A stretch of DNA of 64,000 nucleotides, taken from the NCBI GenBank assembly GCA_024500155.1, contig CM044865.1, forward strand, positions 33,931,501 through 33,995,500. The letters run 5' to 3'. This stretch comes from Chenopodium formosanum (Eukaryota > Streptophyta > Magnoliopsida > Caryophyllales > Amaranthaceae). Under the pieces are notes generated by a model. It was given only the letters and a program-made list of their open reading frames with translations, was not told the DNA's origin and made no database searches. A program made the translations under genes and the position numbers. Shown piece by piece: positions 43,692 to 54,705 of this stretch (positions are counted from its first letter, which is position 1; every line of letters begins with the position of its first letter).

Positions 43692-45921
43692 TTAGAGGAG
43701 CTTCTCAGCATCGGCATCCGCCCTATCCTCCAGCGCATGCTCCTTTGTCTCCTCATTCTCCCCCTGATCATCCTCCTCGTCCCTAGAAGATGAGTCACCT
43801 GACAAGCTGGACACATCTTGGGCATCTTCGACAGCTCCCTCCCTCTCGGCCGACTCCTGAGCTTCCCTAAGTAGTCGGGCATTTAACTCGTCATTTGCCT
43901 TATCAAACTGAACCTTCCACGTTTGATAATCGGTTGACGGCTGCACAGCTGACCAGGCCGCACACATGATGGCTTCGTTGTCATACATCATTTGTTTGAC
44001 CAGGGCCTGTTTTTCCTCCAACATCAAGGACCAATACTTGGCCCGGAGTTGGGTCTCTTGGTTTTGCAGCCGCCCTCTGAGCCTTTTGCTCTTCTCCCCA
44101 AGTTTAGCTGCCTTGGTTTCCGCCTCCTTTAGGGGCTCCAGCTTCTCTTTAAGGGCCTTGACCTTGTCTTAGAGTTCATGCACCCGTTGCCTCACCGCAA
44201 CCAAGTTCTGTTGAACTTGCAGATTTGCAAACTCTTGGGAATACAACATATCAAGTGTCAGAATCTCATTTTGAGCAATCTCAAACTAAGCTTTGTCCAA
44301 GGTAGAGGCGGCTCGAGCATTCGCTGCCTTTACCTCCTTGGTCTTTTCGTTGAGTGGCCCTTTGAGACCACTAACGCGCAACATAGCCTATAGTCGTCCC
44401 AAAGCAAAAGAACTCATCAGAAAACATTTGGTAAAAACATCAACTAAGTCATAAGATAAAGTCTTACCTCGCAAAGAAGCGCCAATATGGCGTCAAGGTC
44501 AAGGGTGCCGACTCCTTTGAGGGCCGCCTTGTCCTCAAGATCAAGCGTCCTGAGCATCTGCTTGGCCATCTGAAGGACAGTTGGCCTCGCTGGAGCATGT
44601 GTCAATACAGAATCAATAAGTTAAGATCTTTGAAGACAGTTACATTTTTTGAAAAGTATGGCCGGATGGTCAGATGAGTTACCTCCCTCTCCCCCTACGG
44701 CTTCGCTGCCGCCTGCCGTGCCGCCAGCAGCGGTGAGTGGCTGCTTGCCACTCTTCATTACTCGATGATGAGTGTCTAGCTTTGATGGAGTGTGAGTGGG
44801 GGAAGAGGCGCACGTTCTCTTCTTTGGCTTAGTGGCAACGTGTTTCTTGTGACTCAAGGAAATGTTGCCAGCCGACTGCTTATGCAGTTTGGGATCCAGC
44901 TGAGAAGAAGGAGCGGGCTTTGATGAGCCAGCCTACAAAGAGTTCATATGTGAGACCTTGAGAGAAATTACATAAAGTAATTCAGTGAAAAAGTTTTAAG
45001 ATTGAACAACTTGTTACCTGAGGAGTGCTGCTTGGCGGCTGCTCATCCAAGTGCTTGACGTTCGCTCGATAAAAGGCTGTAGAGAGAGCCGGCTTCTTGT
45101 GACAAGGAAGCTTTGCCATTGCTACATCTGCAACAAACAACAAAAAGTTTTAGCAATGAAATGAATAAAACACAATGGGGGTAACAAAGCTAATAAATTC
45201 AAGCGGCCAGCTACCCCTCGGCTTCTCTGTACTAAGGCGACAGGATACCACGTACGTCCTATCCGAGAGCCACTCGAATCGAGGAATATAACATTAAGGG
45301 GTAACTTCCTTTACCCCCGTCTCATTGTTCGTTCAAACAACCACAATAAAAAGGCCCCGATCAAAAATCTCCTCCTGCGCCTGCCTAAGAATAGTCAAAA
45401 GGGATTTTTTTCCAGCCAGGAGTCCTTCCATTTATTCTCCTTCCCCAAGGTCATCATATAACGGGTATGGATGGTCAGAGTAAACCAACCGATCCCACTT
45501 GAATTTGAAGTCCTGCTCAAATAGTGCAAATGAGCAAATGCCTCGAAGCTTGGCTCCACCTCCAGCATCTCACAGACGGCAACGTAGCCCAAAATATCCA
45601 CCCAAGAATTGGGGGCAAGTTGCCAGATACTCAACTGGTATCCGTCCAAGATCCTCTCCACGTCTAGATGGAGCAGGAAGCGTAGTCCTGCCTAGATGAC
45701 CGCCTCGTAACATTAGAAGCACTGGTCACCATAGCAGGCCATCTCAGGCCAGGTGACTGTGTCTATAGCATCTGGCAGAGACAGCACGAACCCATGTCCC
45801 ATGACATGGGCAGAAATGAATTTTCAAAGGTCAACATTCATGATTTTCCGCCTGCTTTTGGCAACGTGCAAGTAATAAGGAGCACGCTCATGCCGCCTAG
45901 AAGTAGACGGTGAAGGATTTA
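43692..45921 (-). pseudogene. Gypsy-C antisense gene: PF04195-like domain plus coiled coil, multi-exon, cut by Copia-2
   Basis: This is antisense cargo between integrase and the missing 3' LTR. The N-terminal part (45921 to about 45190) reads TWPEMACYGDQCF, LSIWQLAPNSWVDILGYV and GIGWFTLT, the pattern I recall for PF04195 ('putative gypsy type transposon'). Likely exons follow at 45128-45021 (acceptor TTTGTTGCAG, donor GTAACA), about 44934-44683, 44590-44468 and 44392-43692. The last forms a coiled coil (KVKALKEKLEPLKEAETKAA) and an acidic tail ending DADAEKLL. Some stops. The 5' end is lost to Copia-2. Exon limits other than 45128-45021 are estimates. Confidence 0.7.
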
Positions 45922-46680
45922 TGTCTTCGTCGTGTGCAATTACTAGATATATCAATGGATCAAATTATGAAGATAGTTAAATTCGTACATTTGGGTCGTC
46001 GCTTTGCCATAGCTAGAGGTACTAACAATCTTTGGACTAGTAAAATAGCCTAAAGCCCAATTGGACGGATCATATAAGGTCATATAAAGGGGCTAGATCT
46101 AACATTAGAGGACTAGGCCCATCATGGGCCTCATCACTCTAGCTAGATTGCTGGCCATATGGAGGACTAGAAAGGGTTATTTGGCTTCGTGCCCTAGTCT
46201 AATTATAATGAGATTATAAATAGACTAGGTGCCTAGGTTTGCAAGTATGCAGTTTTACTGATCTATTGATCAAACCCTAATTAGCAAACACGAAACCCAA
46301 CCCCTATCAAAGTCTTCTCTCTCACACGGCTCTCACCTCCTCCTCGGCGCACGATGGTGTCTCGTGGTGGTGGTGGTTCGTGCGGTGGTCAGTTGTCCAA
46401 AAAGGTGGTGATCGCTGGGTTTTCCTCAATCACTAGACTAATCTCGTATTGGTTGACGGCTCGTTCGAATCTCATTGACTAAGTAGAGGAGCAACACTTG
46501 GGGCTCTATTCTCTCTCTGATTTGCCTGTCGAATAGCTTCGTGGAATTCACTCTTCAAAGGTATGATTATGTGTCTTGTGTGTTATGCATGCGATTCTTG
46601 GTTTAGGTGCTTAATGAATATGATTCATGTTTTTTCTTCTGCGTAGTACCTATAAACTCCTACTGTGGTATCAGTTAGCC
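45922..46680 (+). repeat. Copia-2 5' LTR, TATA box and primer site
   Basis: It starts TGTCTTCGTCGTGTGCAATT, matching the Copia-1 LTR start. TATAAATA lies at 46215-46222. It ends TATAAACTCCTACTG at 46665 and is followed by TGGTATCAGTTAGCC (46666), the initiator-tRNA type primer site (with changes after TGGTATCAG). Length about 744 bp. The end is not CA, in Copia-1 either. Confidence 0.82.
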
Positions 46681-48369
46681 TCTTACATGAATGCTCTAGA
46701 TCATAACAATACGATTATTTGATGTCCATGTTAATTTTATAATCAATTAAGAGGGAGAAATTAATTTAATTATGGTTCAATTGTTATATTTAAAGTGATT
46801 AAACTTTTGGAATCGATTAAATGCGATTTAATTATGCTCAAATAGCCATGAAGATGAGCAAATTAGGCCCTAGATCATTCGAAATTTTCGAGCCCAAGAA
46901 CCCTAGTTTCATATTTTCGAAATACCCTGACCCTAATTCGAATTATTTTTAAAATTCTAAGCCTAAAATGTGATTTTTGTGCTTGATTTTGATTTAATTT
47001 GATTTGTTTTATGCTTCATAATTTTAATCGGATTGATTTATGCATAAAAGTATTTTGTGTATGATCATCGATTTAATTTTAAAAGTTAGAATTAAATTAG
47101 GATTAATTTTATGATAAACTCTAATTTTAAAGTTGAATGTGATTTAATTTTAATCTTATGGACTGATTTAATTTAATTATGATAAATGTTATTTGAATTA
47201 AATTAAACACACACAAAAAAAAACAATTTTAAGGTCGGCCACCGCAGCTGGGTGGCGCATGGTGGATGTGGGCAGCAGCGTGCAAGCGTTGCACGGATGC
47301 TGCCACGGCTGCTGGTGCTGTTGTCGCGCTGCTGCCCTTGTGGCAGTGGCTGCCATCAAGGTAGTCAGCCACCGTGGCTAGCTTCGGCTAGCCAACCACG
47401 GTGGCCAACGCTTTATAAAAAAAATATATTATTATTATTTTATTTTAAAAATTATTTTGAGATAACTATGATTTAATTTGGATAAGATAAAATATTTTGA
47501 AAAATATGATCTTTTATTTTAAAAGATAAAATCGATTTCACTTGGATAAAATTAAATATTCAAAAGTTGTTTTATTTGATTTTATCCATATTTGAAGTTG
47601 TTAAATGTGTAATTATCCAAATTAAAGCGGTTAATTTTTGATATGATTGATTAGGATATTCTAAGCATATTCCAAAAGGATAATAATTGATTTAAATAAG
47701 ATGATTATCCCATAATTAAATTAGGATATAATTTATTTTAAAATTATTTGATTGGCTAGTAATTAGGATATAATCTCCTAAATTTGTTAGGATAATCATG
47801 GAAGATTAAATATGATTTATCTTTCTAGATTAAAATATGATTTGATTCTATTTCATGACTAAATTAAATATATGATATTTTAGAAACCGTCATGAATAAT
47901 ATATGATATTATCTAATTATGATTAAAATATAAGATATTTTAAGAAATGCGTTGACTTTATTATGAACATTCAATGTTATAATTTAGACAAGCATGTTAG
48001 TTTATTTATTATATGGCACTTTTATAATATATGATATTATGTTGCTATATATAGACTAGTATGGCCCATAGATTCTTAAATACGATCTGCGCATTGTGAA
48101 GTGTTTTTGTAATCTAAATATGGTCTGCGTACCTTTAAGTATTTTTGTAACTTTTATTTAAAATAAATAGAATATTTATTCAAATAGTGTTAGTTCAAAG
48201 AAGCTCATGAAGTGAAAGCCCAAAGGAGCAAGGTAGATGGATATCCATGATGATTCAAGAGGGAGCATTTTCATCTCTAGTTTTCTTAGGACTAAGGGGT
48301 CATATTATGTCATGCTTTATTTTATTGCATTAGTAGATTATGGATGTTAGATGATGCGCTAGAGTTCAC
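46681..48369 (+). other. Copia-2 long leader, first part
   Basis: AT-rich, no gene. A GC-rich island at 47230-47410 holds repeated CAGCCACCGTGGC-like phrases; Copia-1 has a matching island. A short frame there is compositional. Confidence 0.6.
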
Positions 48370-48372
48370 TAA

Positions 48373-48638
48373 TGGTTTGTTTGGATAAACAAAAGGGAAG
48401 GAAAAGAAGGGGAGGGAGGAGAAGAGGAGGGGAGGGAAAGGGAGGGGAGGGAAGAAGGATGAGTTTTCCTTCCAAATCTTTCCATTGTTGGAGGGATCAA
48501 TTTCCTACAATTTAATCCTTCCATTTCTCTCCCCTCCAATTCCCTCCCTTCCTCATTTGCTATCCAAATGAAAGATACTTCATCCTTCAATTTCTCTTCC
48601 CTTCCTTTCCCTCCATTTCCTTCAATCCAAACACACCG
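48373..48638. mobile_element. Tourist-like MITE (PIF/Harbinger)
   Basis: Ends TGGTTTGTTTGGAT and (inverted) CGGTGTGTTTGGAT, flanked by TAA on both sides (48370-48372, 48639-48641). Its purine-rich left and pyrimidine-rich right halves are largely complementary, so the whole can fold back. Copia-1 has the unoccupied site (34138-34146) with a single TAA, which fixes the ends. Length 266 bp, no coding sequence. Confidence 0.85.
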
Positions 48639-48641
48639 TAA

Positions 48642-48879
48642 ATAATCACAACATCATGAATCAAGGTCCCAGTAATATTGAGATTGCTTTTCCAATTAAA
48701 AACCCAATGAAACCTTCAATTTTTGTGATGGGTCATGCCAAAGTTAGGTGTCATATTATATCTTTGGAAAGTTGGGGTAAATCAAATTTTACAATTTTAA
48801 TTGGTTAGGCTCAACAAGGTTACCTAAAGAGTTTAGAACCTTGAAGCAAAGGGAAATAATTAAACATGTGATGATTAAT
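48642..48879 (+). other. Copia-2 leader, second part
   Basis: Non-coding; matches Copia-1 33900-34137 in reverse (GTAATATTGAG, CAACAAGGTTACCTAAA). Confidence 0.6.
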
Positions 48880-48882
48880 TAT

Positions 48883-50636
48883 CACTAGTAGAAAAATATA
48901 AAAAGGCAACCCCCAAATGCCACCGGTTCAAGCCAAACCGGTGGCAAAAATTGGCCTAAAAATCGGCGGGTTTTTAAACAAAGAGAAATGGCACCGGTTC
49001 GGATCAAACCGGTGCCAAAAATACAAAGGGCACCGGTTTGAACTGGTGCCAATCCTTAAAAAAAAAAAACGGCCTTTTTTTTATTTCTTTATTCCATTTA
49101 TACCACACTCGATCAAACCCTATTTTCATTCACTTTCTCACTCAAACCCAACCGTCACTCTCTCATTCTCTCCCTCATACCTTTCTCTTTCAATCTCATT
49201 CTCAGTCAAACCCAACCGTCGCTCTCATGCATTCTTATCTCCTCTTTCTCTTTCAATCCCTTTGATTTCTTTTCATCAATTTGGGTTTTTTTTCGGTCGA
49301 AATTTTGTGATATGTTAATTTTGGGATTTTTGTTTGTTTTTTGTGGGTTTCTAGTACCTGGAAATGTGTCAAAGTTGCAAGATTTGTTCTAGGTTTGTTG
49401 ATTTTTATTTACTTGATTTAGATCTGTTAATTATCTTCTATTATTACCCTCAATCTGTGTAGAAATTTTGGATTTTATTTGAATGGCAACTGGCAAGTCA
49501 TAGATTTTCGAATGTTGTTTTTATTTTAATCGATTTTAATTTTATTTATTTAAGTAATTTTTTATTTTCTAGTTTGGTTAATCGATCTTTAAATTTAATT
49601 TAATTCGAATTTTTTTTAATTTCTGGGTTTTTAACATATTTTAATCGTCTTAGCCCATTTTAATCAAATTTTTTTTATTCGATTTATAATTGAAATTTTT
49701 TTATTTTCTGGGTTTTTTTTTCCTGATTTTCGATTTTGGTTTTTATTGCCAGGGTTCAATTCAGGGTTCAATTTTGGTTTTTAAACTGATGTTCTGGGTT
49801 TTTTTTTTCTTTTTAACTGATTTTCTGTTTTATTTTTCGATTTTTTTTTTATTCGGTTTCAATTCGAAATTTTTTAATTTTTTGAGTTTTTTTCTTGATT
49901 TTCGATTTTGGTTTTTATTTTTCTAGGTTCAATTCTGGGTTCAATTTTGGTTTTTAACTGATCTTCTGGTTTTTTTTTTCTTTTCAACAGATTTAGTTTT
50001 TTATTTTTCGATTTTCTAGTTCTTTTTTTTTTATTATTTTTTTCGTAGCTTTATTAAATCATTTTAATTGATTTATTTTGGTTGTTTTAATTGGTGAAGG
50101 TACATGGATTTAGATCTTAAATCGAAGAATCAAGATGCAAGTAAATTGATTTAGATGTTGTATGGGTATTTTTTTTTTATTGTGAAGTTGTAAATTTTTT
50201 TTATTTATATTGTAATTTTTGTTTATTTCTATGTTGTAATTTTTTTATTTTGGTTTATATGTTGTAATTTTTTTATTGATCTATACTGTAAATTTTTGTC
50301 GATTAAATATATATTGAACAAATTTGATTATATTGATTGTGATGTTTGATTTTTTTTTTTACTCTCATTTAATTTTAGTTTATTTAATTTATAAGGTAAA
50401 AAAAAAATATATTTTTTTGGCACTTTTGGCATCGGTTAACCGGTGCCAAAAACAATGAATTAAATATTTTTGGTATTTTTTGGCACCGGTTAACCGGTGC
50501 CAATTCCGAGTTCTGGCACCGGTTTGAACCGGTGCCTTTTAAAACCACTTTTTGGCACCCCCCACATTGGCACCGGTTCAAATCTGTGCCTTAGGCCGGG
50601 TTTGAACCGGTGCCAATTTCATTTTTTCACGTAGTG
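48883..50636. mobile_element. CACTA-2: non-autonomous CACTA element
   Basis: It starts CACTAGTAGAAAAATA and ends in the inverse of CACTACGTGAAAAAATG, with a perfect 3-bp duplication TAT (48880-48882, 50637-50639). The unoccupied site is present in Copia-1 (33896-33911). Sub-terminal arrays of GGCACCGGTT/AACCGGTGCC palindromes occur at 48920-49050 and 50425-50620. The interior is pyrimidine-rich, then T-rich, like CACTA-1; short frames there are compositional. Length 1754 bp; no transposase. Confidence 0.92.
50425..50620. repeat. Sub-terminal ACCGGT palindrome array of CACTA-2
   Basis: At least five copies of GGCACCGGTT followed by AACCGGTGCC-type partners, in both orientations. Sub-terminal repeats are where CACTA transposase is known to bind; here they are unusually palindromic. 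Confidence 0.8.
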
Positions 50637-50639
50637 TAT

Positions 50640-50937
50640 ATTCAACCAAGAATTACAAGAGTTGTAATCAATAAAGAGTTTAATCACCTTGAAAATGTAA
50701 TGGTTGATGGTAGGGCCAAAGTCCGGTCAATTATTACACGAATAAAGGGTCTTGGAATCACTTAAAATTCAATTGGGATAATTTAATCATTGAATAAATT
50801 GTTTTAAAGTTACCCAATGAATGCGTTTATGGTACTTTAATTTTAAATTAAACATAATTATTAAACTTTGCCTTATTTTGATATAAATGGATAGACGTAA
50901 CAATGATGACAATAATTCTTAACCTCGAACAATGAAA
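50640..50937 (+). other. Copia-2 leader end and probable gag start codon
   Basis: Matches Copia-1 leader. An ATG at 50932 (ATGAAAACAAG) would continue, after removal of Tat-D and one ACAAG copy, into the gag sequence at 60081. Tat-D would then sit at about codon 4 of gag (inference). Confidence 0.55.
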
Positions 50938-50942
50938 ACAAG

Positions 50943-52906
50943 TGTAGGGAATATTTCAAGCGTTAACCCCTAGCTTGAACCCCTCTGTGATCATACACTA
51001 AAGTATGGTGGCATTCAAAGGGAAAGAAGATAGAGCAAAAGAGTCGCCAACAAGTTTTTTAGAAACTTGTAAACCGTTCACGAGGTGAGGGTTACCCCCC
51101 TTAACGATCCAAGAGATCATCAACACCATAAGGTCTTGAACCAAATAGGGTTCGGGGATGAAGGTACAAATCCAACCTAAAAGAGATTGAACCTGCACTA
51201 ATAATAGGCCTCTACTTTATTCAGATCGTATTCATGTGCGCTTTCTGACTAACATGCAATCATTAGGTTTAACCCTAAACCCGTTTAATCTATCTTGGTT
51301 GAATATTAATGCACAAATAAATCTATTATTGGTGATCACTTGAATTATAATCATATTAACCCTAAACAATATTTATTAATTATCTTATCTAAGCATGATT
51401 ACAAGTACCAATTCCCTTTAAACATGCATAAAAGGTGTGATCAAGCAATAACAATAAAAATCAAGCAACATAATAATAATCATCATAACAATAATTATAA
51501 CAATCATAAAATTATAATCATAATCAAAACAATTATAATAATAATCATGAATCATGTTAAAGCATAATAATATTAAGATCTTAGGCATGATACTAATAAG
51601 ATTAATAACAAACCCTAGCATGTCACTAAATATTAAAGATCAAAACTTTAATCCTAACATGATACTAACAATCATAAATATTAGGAAGAACATAAAAGGC
51701 ATCATACTTTTAATCATACTTAATATTAAAGTTACCCTAGACATGATACTAGGAATCATAATAACAATCTAAGCATGAACTCTATATCATAAAATCAATA
51801 AAAACCATTAAAGTACTTACTTTGATGCCTCGTACCTCTTTCTACTAACAAAATACACGCGTCAGTAACTTTAAGGAAAATAATAAAACAAACAATTAAA
51901 TTAAATAATGGAAATAGAGATTTGGGGCCAAACCCTCAGAAATTAAACCTTTCACGTCCAGGGTGAAGGCAACTTCGAATATGGCTAGGTGTATCTAGAT
52001 CTAATGAATGCGGAATTTTTATATTTGAGAGAAGGCTAGTTTAGAAAAGAGAGAGAGAGAAAGTAAACAAGAGAATCTTCATGAGAGTTGGTGAAAATTG
52101 GTGAAAATAAATTTATGAGAATTGATTAATCAAAATGGAGTTTTTACGAGATTATTTATAAAAAAAATCAGCCAAAAAGATAAAATATCAAAGCAGAGTT
52201 CTGACGCAAATAAAATTGGATTAGCGCCAACACTGGCTATTGGCGCCAGACGCCGACATTAGCGTCAGGCGCCAATGCTAGCGCCAGGCGCTAAGCGTGG
52301 CGCCAGGCGCTACAGCTGGCATTTGGCACTGATTCAAAAATTCACGCGTTTTCTTAAAATCAGATAGAAATTTTTGTACAGGAGGATAAAATCGTATTTT
52401 CCTCAAAAAACGTTCTTTGATTCTAATTTAAACTCTAAAAAGTCAACAAAAGTAAATTTATCAATGCTAATTGAATTAGGAATGAAAAGAACCTTCTAGA
52501 AGAATCTAGAAGACTAAAACCATTCCTAATTGCATTAGGAATGATAAATCTATATTAGGCCCTCCACTAGATCATTGAGCCGCATATAAGGGTCAGACCG
52601 GGCCCAGTTTAGTAAATTGGCCATAACTTCCTCAATATTCATCGGAATTGGGCTTATAATATATCGTTGGAAAGCTCTTTTCAAGCCCTATCCAACTACA
52701 CTACTATTGCACCCATATCATGGACCAACCAAACTGGATTGGCTGTTATCTTAAAATAAGTTTTCAAAAACAATGAGAAGAGAAAAGAAATTAAAAATAT
52801 CTGCAACACTAAACTTTCCACACTTTCACTTCATTCGATTATGATTCGACACGAAAGGTACTTGTCACTGGGTTTAGTTTTGGAGAGACACAAATGGGTG
52901 TCTACG
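50943..52906 (-). repeat. Tat-D 3' LTR (complete, 1964 bp)
   Basis: In plus coordinates it runs from TGTAGGGAAT to GTGTCTACG; minus-sense start is CGTAGACACC, one change from TGTAGACACC in the other LTR. TATAAATA at 52160-52153. The U3 palindrome array lies at 52221-52318. It includes a TTGGCGACTCTTTTG phrase near 51045 (minus sense). Confidence 0.88.
52221..52318. promoter_or_regulatory. U3 palindrome array of Tat-D (left LTR)
   Basis: Seven or so GGCGCC/GGCGCT-type units, including the perfect odd palindrome AGCGCCAGGCGCT (52280-52292) and GGCGCCAGGCGCT (52299-52311). The array ends about 60 bp upstream of the TATA box, the same arrangement as the CCGTG-W-CACGG array of Tat-A. Confidence 0.8.
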
Positions 52907-53206
52907 GAGGCCCCCACTTTGACTAAGTTTGGAGAAACGCAAGTTTCGAAAACGAAATTCAAAGTATCAATAGGGACGGAGAATGATTCAGAACGTTTTG
53001 CGGTCCTAAATCACTCTTGTAACGTCGATACCCGCAAACTAGCATTAGTTAAACAGATAAGAGAGTTAAGAAACGCGTATCTTGCACCGTCGAGCACACG
53101 TCTCTGAAAGTAACTGATTTGCTGCTGTATTCTATTTTGATTACCTCCTGCCAAGAGAATGCCATCCCACTTGAAAAACGCCACACTTGTAACTGCCTTT
53201 AATATA
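52907..53206 (-). other. Tat-D polypurine tract and pre-LTR region
   Basis: Minus sense AAAGTGGGGGCC at about 52920-52909 directly precedes the 3' LTR. The preceding bases (ATTCTCCGTCCCTATTGATA, GTTTTCGAAACTTGCGTTTC) match Tat-A 13850-13900. Confidence 0.8.
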
Positions 53207-53995
53207 GAAGATTGCTTCGCTTGAAATGATCCTCTTCCGCTCTAATAATATTCCACGTCCAAGGTAACACTATCAAAGATTGCTTCGCTTGAAACAATCC
53301 TCTTCTGCTTTATGACCATCTTCCACGTCTAAGGGAACATGATCGAAGATTGCTTCACTTGAAACAATCCTCTTCCACTTTATGACCATCTTCCACGTCT
53401 AAGGGAACATGATCGAAGACAACTTCGCTTGAAATCACCTTCAGTTGTTTTTGACAACTCTCCACAATCTAGGGAACGCCATCTCGCTGTTTCGATGTTC
53501 ACTCGTCTCTGAACAAAGAGCTTCTTTTTTTTTTTTTGGATATGTTCACGCGCCTCCGAAAAAAGAGCTTCTTTTTTTTTGGATATGTTCACGCGTCTCT
53601 GAATAATAGAGCTTCTATATTTTTTTTTAATATGAACTTCTGAATGATGTGTCCACGCATCTCTGAACAAAGAGCTTGTTAATATGATGCCTACACATCT
53701 CTGAGCAAAAGAACTTGAAAGAAATGTCCACGCGTCTCTGAACAAAGAGCTTATTTTGATATGCCCACTCGTCTCTAGATCAAAAGAGCTTGATGGAAAT
53801 GTTCACGCGTCTCTGAACAATAGAGCTTGAATGAAGAGCTTAATGGAAATGTTCACGCATCTCTGAACAAAAGAGCTTTGAAAATAGGATGCCCACACAT
53901 CTTTGAGCAAAATATCTTGAAAGAAATGTCCACGCGTCTCTGAACAATAAAGCTTCGATGATATGCCCACGCGTCTCTAGAGAAAAAGAGCTTCG
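53207..53995 (-). repeat. Tat-D 3'-region minisatellites
   Basis: First array: four units of about 70 bp starting GAAGATTGCTTCGCTTGAAA or a variant at 53207, 53274, 53345 and 53415. Second array (53498-53995): about 11 units of 40-48 bp with the core CACGCGTCTCTGAACAAAGA and a GAGCTT end. In minus sense short frames run through them (repeated Phe-Arg-Asp-Ala-Trp), but these are repeat by-products. Confidence 0.88.
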
Positions 53996-54546
53996 ATGCT
54001 TGAATGTTTGTTGCGATAATATTCCGAAGAAAAATTTCCGAAGACCAACGCTTGCCGATCTCCAAAGCTCGCTTGAACTTTGCTTCCGCTATGCCAGTAA
54101 GTCGGCGGTTTGCTACTTGCGAACCATTATGTCAGTGTCTTCACGATGAGCCAACGCTTAGGCGCTTTAAGCTAAGTAAGACGATCTTTCGTCAGGACGA
54201 TCACTTATTGCGATTGTAATCAAACCGACTACTTAATCATGTCAAATTGCTTATAGGGGATAACTGGCGTACCAAGGAACCCGAAATTGTTGTATGTGGT
54301 CGAAATCATCTTTCTGAGAGGCTTCGAGCTTTGTCGCTGCTGAAATATCTCTGGCGCCAAGAATTGGTTCTGTCGGCAGACGCTGGGATCTAGCGCCAGG
54401 CGCTAAAACCTGCTGCCAGACGCTAAATGTTGTCATCTGGCGCTAGAGTAGGGTCTTCCCTATTCTGCTGCACCTGTATTTATTTTTGACTATAGAACTT
54501 TGCTAATCTCTTTAATTTTCTTAGGGTTGACCTAAGGTTTAACGTC
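53996..54546 (-). repeat. Tat-D 3' region with palindromes, matching Tat-F
   Basis: Collinear with Tat-F 17420-17960 in reverse. The palindrome AGCGCCAGGCGCT recurs at 54392-54404 with degenerate copies around it (54350-54450), so this motif class is in both the LTR and the 3' region, as in Tat-A. Confidence 0.8.
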
Positions 54547-54705
54547 GCTTGACTCATTGACTCAACATGACTCAAGGTATAAACTTCACTCGCTGTGATT
54601 GACTTGAGGATGACTCGACTCAAAGTCGTTGACACATGTGTTAGACTCAAATCAAGGTGATATGACACGACATGACTCAATGTGTACATGACTCGTGTGT
54701 GCATT
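54547..54705 (-). promoter_or_regulatory. TGACTC(A/G) cluster
   Basis: Six TGACTCA or TGACTCG copies in about 160 bp, plus GACTCAA variants. Tat-F has the same feature as GAGTCA copies (17225-17390). TGACTCA is the known GCN4/bZIP-type site; whether it acts here is inference. Confidence 0.6.

Larger units (their letters stand above)
36098..45921 (+). mobile_element. Gypsy-C: Tat-lineage Ty3/Gypsy element, interrupted by Copia-2
   Basis: 5' LTR, primer site, gag, protease, RT, two RNases H and integrase in plus order, then a 3' region with an antisense gene that is cut at 45921 by Copia-2. The 3' LTR is not in the window and presumably lies beyond it. Many stops. The left flank AAAAT (36093-36097) is the candidate target duplication and cannot be verified. 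It is closely related to Gypsy-B. Confidence 0.9.

Noticed and set aside
47252..47476. Frame in the GC-rich island of the Copia-2 leader
   Set aside because: Low-complexity GC patch, present in altered form in Copia-1 without an open frame.
48369..48590. Glu/Gly/Arg-rich minus-strand frame
   Set aside because: Produced by the purine/pyrimidine foldback of the MITE.
51340..51772. Asn/Ile-rich frames in the Tat-D LTR (and again at 58533-58965)
   Set aside because: Duplicated because they lie in both LTRs; AAT/ATA-rich non-coding sequence.
53498..53995. Possible CRISPR array
   Set aside because: Units are head-to-tail with drifting, related spacers and lie in a plant retroelement 3' region; CRISPR arrays do not occur in plant nuclear DNA.
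53380..54065. Minus-strand frames with repeated FRDAW-like units
   Set aside because: They follow the minisatellite period; periodic frames come from the repeat, not from a repeat protein.
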